Shown here in pieces: positions 29,647 to 35,896 of a stretch of DNA of 35,896 nucleotides. The stretch spans positions 1-35,896 of the forward strand of contig CAOJBM010000009.1 in the NCBI GenBank assembly GCA_948329525.1, read 5' to 3'. The stretch's first letter is position 1; the number at the start of each line of letters is the position of its first letter. Source of the stretch: an uncultured Mycoplasmatota bacterium (GTDB taxonomy: Bacteria; Bacillota_I; Bacilli_A; RF39; UBA660). The notes under the pieces are model-generated. The model was not told the DNA's origin. It saw only the letters and a list, made by a program, of their open reading frames with translations, and ran no database searches. Both the position numbers and the translations under genes were made by a program.

Positions 29647-32600
29647 CTAAGCAAGAGGTGTTATTTCTTCTTTAATTATCGAATACAAATAGAGATTTAT
29701 TGGTTTATTTGTAAGAGTACTTATATAATTCTTATAACCATTTAATTGCTCTATATACCCCTCATCTAAAACATTACTGAGTTTATAATCAATAATGTCA
29801 ATATGGCTATCATATTCTATCATCAAATCAATAATCCCATGATATTCTTCTTCATTTTCAACATACATAAATTCATATTCTTTAAATATTTTTGCTTTCT
29901 TAATCTCACTTAAAAGAGGAATTTTCAAGAACTTAGCTATTTTATTTTTTATAAACTCATCATCTATCAAAGAAAAATTAGGTTCTTTAAAATCAATTAA
30001 TTCTAAAGTATTATGCATTTTTAAACCAAAATTCATATTATCTTTTACTTCACTTGTTAAGACTTCACTACTTTTCTTTGAAAAACTTTGACTAACAATT
30101 TTTTTATTTTCAATATTTAATTCATTTACTATTAATTTAGTATCTTGCTTTTCATTGAAAATACTTTCTTTATGATAAAGATAATCTTTAGTTAGATTCA
30201 AAGAGGCAGTATTAATTTGTTTTATATAAGGTTTTAATTCTGCTTTTATTGAAACTAGAATATCTAAAAAACTACGATATTTATTTCTTGTAGGTAAAGA
30301 TATTACTCCTTCCCCATTTTTATGCATCATTACATCATTTGTATTAGGAAGAATAAAAATCATTTTTTCTTTTGCTCTTGTTAAGGCAACATAAAAAAGT
30401 CTAATTTTTTCAGATATCTCCTCTTCAATAAATTTATCTTTAACTAATTCTTTTAATATCGTTGCACTAATCCCCTCTTTAAATAAAGGTACAACTATTC
30501 CATAGTTATTATCAAATAAAAACCTTTCTTTCATATCATCAATATTAAAGGATTTTTTTAAAGATGCAAAATAACAAATATTGTATTCCAGGCCTTTTGA
30601 TTTATGGATAGTCATTATTCTAACTGCATTATTATCATTTTCAAAAGTACTATATTTTAAAGGATAATTTTCATCTAAAATGGCTTGCAAATAATCATTA
30701 AAATCATAAATTGTATAACCAACATTCGACAAATTCTTAGCTGTTTCTAATAATTTATGAATAATAATCATACTTTTTTTAACATTTGTAATTTTAGTTA
30801 ATTTCTCATAAAATTTAAGTTTTTTTATAACATCTTCTAAAATTTCATAAATTGTTTGATAATCAATTTTCTTTGATATATCAACTAAATCTTGATAAAT
30901 TAAAGAGTCTTTAAAACTATTATTCATAAATATAGTAAATATAGCATCATCAGAAATACTATAAAGATAGCTTCTTGCAATACTCAATAAATCATATTTA
31001 AATTTTGTATCAAGATTATCTTCTTTAATGTGGATTAATAAATCAATAATATTTTTAATAATATAAAAATCATTAGTATCATTTAAATTCTCATCCTTCA
31101 ATATAGCTAATGGAATACCTAAATATTCAAAAATTTTCTTATATAAATCAAAATCTGTACTACGATCAAGTAAAATAACAAAATCATTATAAGTTGCATC
31201 ATGAAGAATTTTCGTATCTTTATCAAATACTTGATATTTATTCTCTATTTTATCTTTAATATCTTTTCCAATTGTAAATATTTCAATCTCTTCTTTACTA
31301 AAATTAGAATCATTGTCATATTCTAAAAATTCCATATTGTAATCTTGTTCTGTTTTACCTTCTATTTCATAGCTCTTATTACCATAACGCATTTGATGAG
31401 TATTTAAATAATCTGCTCCTCCTAATGTATTATCCATAATATAGTTAAAAATTTTATTAATATTATTTAAGACTTCATTACGACTTCTAAAATTACTTAA
31501 TAAATCAATTTTTATTCCATTAGTATTTTTGGCATAACTATCATATTTGTTTTTAAAAATATAAGGATTAGCATTACGAAAACGATAGATACTTTGTTTA
31601 ATGTCTCCCACCATATAAACATTATTTTGACTTATTAAAGATATAAATGTTTCTTGGATATCATTCGTATCTTGATATTCATCAACCATAATTTCTTTAA
31701 AACTATTTTTTAGCTCTTCTCTAATATTTGGATTATCTTTGAGTAATTTTATACTCATTAAAGCAATATCTTGAAAGTCGTATATACCTCTTTCTTTTTT
31801 ATATAAGTCTAATCTAGTAAAATATTTTTTTAAAATTTCTATAATCATATTAATTGTATCTTTTGTAATCTCTAAATTTTCTTCTATTTCTTTAATACTT
31901 CCATAGTTTTTAAGTTCTAATAATTGATCAATTTTCTTTTTTAATAAATCTTTACTTTTTTTAACATTATCTTCACTATTTTTAGGTAAAGGAGGTAATT
32001 TAACCGTAATATTATCAATAGTTTCTTCATTAAGTAAATTGATTAAAGATGCTGATAGTTTTAGATAATAGTCACTTGATACAATGTAAGATAATTCTTC
32101 TAATTGTTCTTCAATATCTTGTTTTCTTTTTCTAATTAAATTTTGATAATCATTTCTTATTTTTTCTTTAAAATTACTACTAAAAAAGTTAGACGCATAA
32201 GAATCAAGATATTTTTCTTTATCTATTTTAAGTTCTAGTTTATCTCCTATTTTGATAAGACTAGTTTTAATATTTTTATCATCTTTAACACAAAAATCTT
32301 CAATTAACTTACAAAACAATTCATTTTCACTTAAATAATATTCGTTAAATATTTCATCAATAATTCTTTTCTTTTCTAAAATAATAATTGAACTATCACT
32401 AATATTAATATTATTAGAAACATTTATAGCATAGTGATATTTTTTTAAGACAGATAAAGAAAACGAATCAAATGTTGTAATATAAGAAGCATCTAATAAG
32501 TCCAATTCATCTTTTAAAGAATCTATTTTACTTATTTCTTTTCTAATTCTTTCTTTCATTTCTGCGGCAGCAGCTTTTGTAAAAGTTAAAATTAATAGTT

Positions 32601-32745
32601 CATTTATATGAGTGCCATTTTTTAATTTTTCAATTACTCTTTCTGTTAAAACAGCCGTTTTCCCACTACCAGCTCCAGCAGAAACAATAATATTAGTACC
32701 ACTTTTGTAAATAGCTTCTTTTTGTTCATCAGTCCAATTTCTCAA
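29647..32745 (-). CDS. addA: AddA helicase-nuclease subunit
   Basis: AddA is the motor and nuclease subunit of the AddAB complex that processes double-strand breaks for RecA. Motifs in order: SAGAGSGKTAVLTERV (Walker A), LTFTKAAAAEMKERI (Ia), MVDEYQDTNDIQE (II), MVGDIKQSIYRFRNANP (III), IMTIHKSKGLEYNI (V), RLFYVALTRAKEKM (VI). A C-terminal PD-(D/E)XK nuclease (GIIDLMIEYD, IDIIDYKLSN) follows the GLKMHNTLELIDF helix. At 1032 residues it is shorter than the roughly 1200 of Bacillus AddA. The start codon is TTG, overlapping the addB stop TGA by 4 nt (TTGA), with AAGGTG upstream inside addB. Confidence 0.96.
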   Translation of the reverse strand: MRNWTDEQKEAIYKSGTNIIVSAGAGSGKTAVLTERVIEKLKNGTHINELLILTFTKAAAAEMKERIRKEISKIDSLKDELDLLDASYITTFDSFSLSVLKKYHYAINVSNNINISDSSIIILEKKRIIDEIFNEYYLSENELFCKLIEDFCVKDDKNIKTSLIKIGDKLELKIDKEKYLDSYASNFFSSNFKEKIRNDYQNLIRKRKQDIEEQLEELSYIVSSDYYLKLSASLINLLNEETIDNITVKLPPLPKNSEDNVKKSKDLLKKKIDQLLELKNYGSIKEIEENLEITKDTINMIIEILKKYFTRLDLYKKERGIYDFQDIALMSIKLLKDNPNIREELKNSFKEIMVDEYQDTNDIQETFISLISQNNVYMVGDIKQSIYRFRNANPYIFKNKYDSYAKNTNGIKIDLLSNFRSRNEVLNNINKIFNYIMDNTLGGADYLNTHQMRYGNKSYEIEGKTEQDYNMEFLEYDNDSNFSKEEIEIFTIGKDIKDKIENKYQVFDKDTKILHDATYNDFVILLDRSTDFDLYKKIFEYLGIPLAILKDENLNDTNDFYIIKNIIDLLIHIKEDNLDTKFKYDLLSIARSYLYSISDDAIFTIFMNNSFKDSLIYQDLVDISKKIDYQTIYEILEDVIKKLKFYEKLTKITNVKKSMIIIHKLLETAKNLSNVGYTIYDFNDYLQAILDENYPLKYSTFENDNNAVRIMTIHKSKGLEYNICYFASLKKSFNIDDMKERFLFDNNYGIVVPLFKEGISATILKELVKDKFIEEEISEKIRLFYVALTRAKEKMIFILPNTNDVMMHKNGEGVISLPTRNKYRSFLDILVSIKAELKPYIKQINTASLNLTKDYLYHKESIFNEKQDTKLIVNELNIENKKIVSQSFSKKSSEVLTSEVKDNMNFGLKMHNTLELIDFKEPNFSLIDDEFIKNKIAKFLKIPLLSEIKKAKIFKEYEFMYVENEEEYHGIIDLMIEYDSHIDIIDYKLSNVLDEGYIEQLNGYKNYISTLTNKPINLYLYSIIKEEITPLA

Positions 32746-35111
32746 CTCTCATCACCTTCTAAAAATTCTAAATCTTTATACTCTTTTAAAACAATAATAT
32801 CTTTTTCTTCTTTAAAACAAATATCTTTGTATTTACAAAATTCACAACCAATTAAAATATTTTTTATTTTTTTAGGATTAATAGCAAAATTACCTTTTTC
32901 AATGTTCTTAGCTCCTTCATTAATCTTAGATAAAGCAATACTTTCTAATTGTTCCATTTTTTTATTTGATAATACTTTACTATAAGGATAAAACCCTTTA
33001 CTACTAACTTTCAAACTTTTAATTACTTTACTATCCATAAAAGTATTATCAAAATCTTTAATTATTTCAAAGCTTTCGTTGCTATAACCTTGGAGTTTTA
33101 AAGCATCTTTTTTAAGTTCTAAATATGTTTTATTAGGTTCAGATATTACTTCATTATTAAGTATTTTTTGTAAGTAAAATCCTGCTATTTCAACATTACT
33201 AAACTTAGGATTATTTTTAGTAAGATAAATATAAAGCGGTAATTGAAGTGATAAACCATAAATAATGTTATTTAAATTAAGAGATGGAGTACCTGTTTTA
33301 TAGTCAATTATTACTAAGATAGTTTTCCCATTTTCTTCTTTGAATTTAATTTTATCAATTAAACCTTTAAATTCAATTTTAATATTTCCTTCTATATTAG
33401 TAATTATTTTTTCTTCATATAATTCATTAGTTAAATTACTATAACTATTTTGTTCGTTTATGGTTTCAACAATAAATAAAAGTTCTTTTTTTAATTTTCT
33501 TAAAAAGAATTTATCTTTAATACTATACTCATATTGTTCTTTATTTTTAGCTTCAAGAAATAATTCTTCAAATGATTTTTCATTTTTAAAAATATTTTCT
33601 AAGACATAATGAAAAATATTACCTACAACTTGCATAAAAGTTTCTTCATAAATATTTATTTTTAGAATATTAGTTAAATAATATCTAAAAGCACATTTAT
33701 AATAACTATCTAAACTTGTATAAGATAAGACTAAATGCTTATTAATATAATTATGGAAATTTGTAGTATCGATTCCTTTAAAACTATTATCATATTTCTC
33801 TAATTTATAATTACTATGAAGAAGTATTAAAGAATCATTGATAATATTATATTTTTGATAATCTTCCATATATGAAGCAAGAGTTAATTTATTAAAAGAA
33901 TGAGAATATGTAAAGTTTTGTTCTTTAGGTCTTATAACTTCAAAACCAAGTTCATCAATTATACTTGACTTATATAATTTTCCTTCATAAGTATAATCAA
34001 TAAACATAAGACATAAATTTTTGATATTTTTTATTTTGACTATTGTTCTTAAATTTTCTAATTTATTTTTATCACTTGCTGTATCCAATCCAAGTTGTTT
34101 CATTATAGAATCTTCTAAGTAATTTTCATCTTTATATATTTTAGGAACATTACCTTGATTAACATTAAATAAGAAAACATAATCATCATTAGTAAATGTT
34201 TCTTCTAAGTAATTAACTTCTTTAATAGAAAGAGCATTTTTTTTCTCTCTTATCTTTGTCTTTTTTAATTCCCAAATAATTAATTCTTTTACTTCATCAT
34301 AATCATTTACAAAGCTATATTTATTAATAATCATAACTATCTTTTCATATATATCATTACTATCTTCATTAATTATTAAATCTTTAATGCTTTCTAATGA
34401 CTTTGTAATATCACTTTGATAATTCTTAAGAAATTTTTTAACAATATTAGTCCCATATATTGCAGTATCGTTTTTAAGTTCTACTGGTATTTTAAATAAA
34501 GAAAAATACTTTGTAATATGTATTCTTGCTTCATCAGATAAATTAGCTAAGTAAATATTATTAGGATTTATCCCTTTATTTATTAAATCACTTATTTTAT
34601 TAGAAACGAATATTACTTCATTTTCTAAAGTATCAATGTGATAAACTTGATGATTATATTCATTTAACTTAGAATTAAATATTTTAGTATTATAGCAGTT
34701 AGATAATTCTTTGAAAAAAGAAAGATTATATTTACTAGGTTTAATATTATAAAATATTATTTGATAATTCTTTAACCACTCTAAAAACATTCTATTAGTT
34801 GTTAATAACTTGTTATTTATTAAGTCTTTTTTTAATTCTATTAAAAAATTTAATTTAGGATTATCAAAAATAGAATCATTTAAATAATATAAATAATCTA
34901 CATATATTTGAGCTATTTCTGGTTTTACTTGATATTTTTTAGTTATATAATATAAAGTTTTTTCATCATAATCAAAATAATACTTTTTTATAAATTCATT
35001 TATTGTATAAACCTTTATATCTAAAATTTCTTTTTGAGCATTAATTTCTAATAAAATTTTATTTTTAATGGCTGGTTCAACAATTAATACTGTTTTATTT
35101 TCATACTTCAT
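32742..35111 (-). CDS. addB: AddB-like nuclease subunit lacking Walker A
   Basis: This 789-residue partner of AddA has a C-terminal half that is a PD-(D/E)XK nuclease with iron-sulfur staple. Cys473 lies in YYKCAFRYYL, GLIDKIKF and VIIDYKTGTP give the nuclease core, and Cys756, Cys759 and Cys765 are in GCEFCKYKDIC. The four cysteines match the Fe-S cluster of AddB. The N-terminal half retains helicase-like spacing but begins TVLIVEPAIKNKILLEI with no GxxGxGKT, and Bacillus AddB has about 1160 residues. It therefore seems to be a reduced, ATPase-dead AddB/RexB type. AGGGTG precedes the ATG. Its 4-nt overlap with addA confirms the pair. Confidence 0.9.
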   Translation of the reverse strand: MKYENKTVLIVEPAIKNKILLEINAQKEILDIKVYTINEFIKKYYFDYDEKTLYYITKKYQVKPEIAQIYVDYLYYLNDSIFDNPKLNFLIELKKDLINNKLLTTNRMFLEWLKNYQIIFYNIKPSKYNLSFFKELSNCYNTKIFNSKLNEYNHQVYHIDTLENEVIFVSNKISDLINKGINPNNIYLANLSDEARIHITKYFSLFKIPVELKNDTAIYGTNIVKKFLKNYQSDITKSLESIKDLIINEDSNDIYEKIVMIINKYSFVNDYDEVKELIIWELKKTKIREKKNALSIKEVNYLEETFTNDDYVFLFNVNQGNVPKIYKDENYLEDSIMKQLGLDTASDKNKLENLRTIVKIKNIKNLCLMFIDYTYEGKLYKSSIIDELGFEVIRPKEQNFTYSHSFNKLTLASYMEDYQKYNIINDSLILLHSNYKLEKYDNSFKGIDTTNFHNYINKHLVLSYTSLDSYYKCAFRYYLTNILKINIYEETFMQVVGNIFHYVLENIFKNEKSFEELFLEAKNKEQYEYSIKDKFFLRKLKKELLFIVETINEQNSYSNLTNELYEEKIITNIEGNIKIEFKGLIDKIKFKEENGKTILVIIDYKTGTPSLNLNNIIYGLSLQLPLYIYLTKNNPKFSNVEIAGFYLQKILNNEVISEPNKTYLELKKDALKLQGYSNESFEIIKDFDNTFMDSKVIKSLKVSSKGFYPYSKVLSNKKMEQLESIALSKINEGAKNIEKGNFAINPKKIKNILIGCEFCKYKDICFKEEKDIIVLKEYKDLEFLEGDES

Positions 35112-35220
35112 CTTTAAACACCCTAAGGAAATTATAGCATTTAAAAGGCAAATTTGCTACTTACTTAGTATAAACTTTTATCAGAAAATTTGGCTTAATA
35201 AATTATTTTAAGTTATATAA

Positions 35221-35252
35221 AAAAACAAATAGAACATTAATATACTATTTGT
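35221..35252 (-). terminator. Terminator of the lipoprotein gene
   Basis: On the minus strand ACAAATAG (35245-35252) pairs with CTATTTGT (35225-35232) around a 12-nt loop, followed by a T-run. The intergenic stretch up to addB holds nothing else. Confidence 0.7.
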
Positions 35253-35260
35253 CTTTTTAA

Positions 35261-35812
35261 TTATCTAATAGTTACTATAGAAGCCTTACCTTTTAAACTA
35301 TCTGAAAAAGTTGCTCTAAAAGTTTGACCATCTTTATTTACCCAAGAATACATTTTTGAAGTTGGAGAATATGATTCTAAATTTCCCTCAACTCCTTCAA
35401 GTTTTTCAACCATTTCTTCGTATGTATAAGTTTGTTCTTTAATATGATTTAAAATATCATAACATAAAGAAATTTTTACGTTTTCATTTTTTAAGTCATC
35501 TTTATTATAAGTTGCTTTAATACTTCCTTTACCATTAGTATATTCAGCCTCTATTTTAGTTTTTTCAGTTAATTGCCATATATATTTTTCTGTACCTTCC
35601 GCTTTTTCACCTTCAAAACCAATTATTTCATTAATTTCTTCTACTTTCATTTCGGGATTTAGTTCTTTCATACATTCAGCAACTTCACATTTTCCTTTTG
35701 ATTTTTCTTGTACTTCAGGTTCTTTTGTATCCTTTTCCTCTTCTTTTCCACATCCAGTAGCAACCCCTAAAATAAAGGTACTACATAATAAAATAGTTAA
35801 TAATTTTTTCAT
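35261..35812 (-). CDS. Lipoprotein with two BLIP/SmpA-like repeats
   Basis: The 183-residue lipoprotein has a signal MKKLLTILLCSTFILG and lipobox VATGC (Cys21), then an acidic linker (KEEEKDTKEPEVQEKSK). Two similar halves follow. CMKELNPEMKVEEINEIIGF...KYIWQLTEKT and YTYEEMVEKLEGVEGNLESY...MYSWVNKDGQTFRATF both show the helix-helix-strand pattern of BLIP/SmpA-OmlA-like (DUF3862-type) domains. It is probably attached to the outer face of the membrane; the role is unknown. AAGGAG precedes the ATG, and the gene has its own promoter and terminator. Confidence 0.82.
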   Translation of the reverse strand: MKKLLTILLCSTFILGVATGCGKEEEKDTKEPEVQEKSKGKCEVAECMKELNPEMKVEEINEIIGFEGEKAEGTEKYIWQLTEKTKIEAEYTNGKGSIKATYNKDDLKNENVKISLCYDILNHIKEQTYTYEEMVEKLEGVEGNLESYSPTSKMYSWVNKDGQTFRATFSDSLKGKASIVTIR

Positions 35813-35841
35813 ATAAAATCTCCTTCTCTTTTAATGAGTTT

Positions 35842-35850
35842 ATTATATCA
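35842..35850 (-). promoter_or_regulatory. Extended -10 promoter of the lipoprotein gene
   Basis: TGATATAAT on the minus strand lies about 30 nt before the ATG at 35812. TAGAAA with a 17-nt spacer is a weak -35. The last 45 bases of the window hold no other feature. Confidence 0.6.
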
Positions 35851-35896
35851 AAAAAAATAAAAAATTTCTACTAACAATTTTCTTTATTATTTTTTA

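Noticed and set aside
34699-34712. 14-nt match (TTAGATAATTCTTT) between CRISPR spacer 3 and the addB gene, suggesting self-targeting.
   Set aside because: Only 14 of 30 nt match and the sequence is pure low-complexity AT; chance matches of this length are expected in such a genome.
1-35896. A tracrRNA gene for the CRISPR array.
   Set aside because: I looked on both strands for the complement of the repeat (e.g. ACCATTCAAGATGACATAG with AAGTTAAAAT-like continuation). Only the short leader match at 8254-8264 was found, with no tracr-like tail, so no tracrRNA is called.

Overview
This is a strongly AT-rich, low-GC Gram-positive (Firmicutes/Bacilli-like) chromosomal segment. Evidence for this is the CotJ spore-coat genes, a class B sortase with NPxTG/TPxTG substrates, AddA/AddB instead of RecBCD, a lipoprotein with a lipobox, strong AGGAGG-type ribosome binding sites, and phosphoketolase as a central carbon enzyme. 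The sortase and CotJ genes argue against a wall-less mollicute. An uncultured gut Bacilli/Erysipelotrichia/RF39-like lineage fits, but the exact taxon cannot be read from the sequence. I saw no rRNA or tRNA genes.

Layout. 1-2.6 kb: the 5' part of a membrane-anchored repeat protein, then a minus-strand cluster (UPF0316 membrane protein, zinc ribbon, TrmL tRNA methyltransferase, redox-dead thioredoxin-fold protein). 2.6-3.6 kb: a two-gene spore-coat operon in which CotJA and CotJB appear fused, followed by CotJC. 3.6-5.9 kb: a secreted TPDTG protein divergent from a class B sortase that carries a large extra cytosolic domain. 6.0-8.2 kb: an unrecognised 725-residue protein. 8.2-8.9 kb: a type II-A-like CRISPR array (8 repeats, 7 spacers) with the ATTTGAG leader end and its own terminator, but no cas genes anywhere in the window. 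8.8-11.6 kb: an Ig-domain membrane protein and an intact IS4-family element with perfect ends and a target duplication. 11.6-16.3 kb: a minus-strand cluster (small protein, YnbB/methionine-gamma-lyase-like PLP enzyme, UvrD-like helicase, SDR, frameshifted PD-(D/E)XK transposase-like gene) followed by an inverted-repeat mini-element. 16.7-19.5 kb: DUF3592 protein plus phosphoketolase operon. 19.5-24.2 kb: an IS256-family remnant, a VWA/CnaB adhesin with an NPITG sorting signal, a second mini-element related to the first, and a cysteine-rich three-repeat surface protein paralogous to the gene at the left edge. 24.4-29.6 kb: a small disrupted gene, a sirtuin, and two paralogous membrane-anchored HEYxH metallopeptidases with nearly identical promoter layout, separated by two small genes on the opposite strand. 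29.6-35.9 kb: AddA, a short AddB lacking a Walker A motif, and a lipoprotein.

How it fits together. Much of the window is cell-surface biology: sortase B can anchor the TPDTG and NPITG proteins, next to repeat-rich surface proteins and two putative extracellular zincins. Core functions (TrmL, AddAB, Xfp, sirtuin, CotJ) are interspersed with mobile DNA (IS4, IS256 remnant, Rpn-like gene, two related mini-elements). The most interesting points are the orphan CRISPR array next to an unknown gene, the paired zincins with a shared promoter signature, the sortase with an N-terminal cytosolic domain, the CotJA-CotJB fusion, and the shared inverted-repeat mini-elements.
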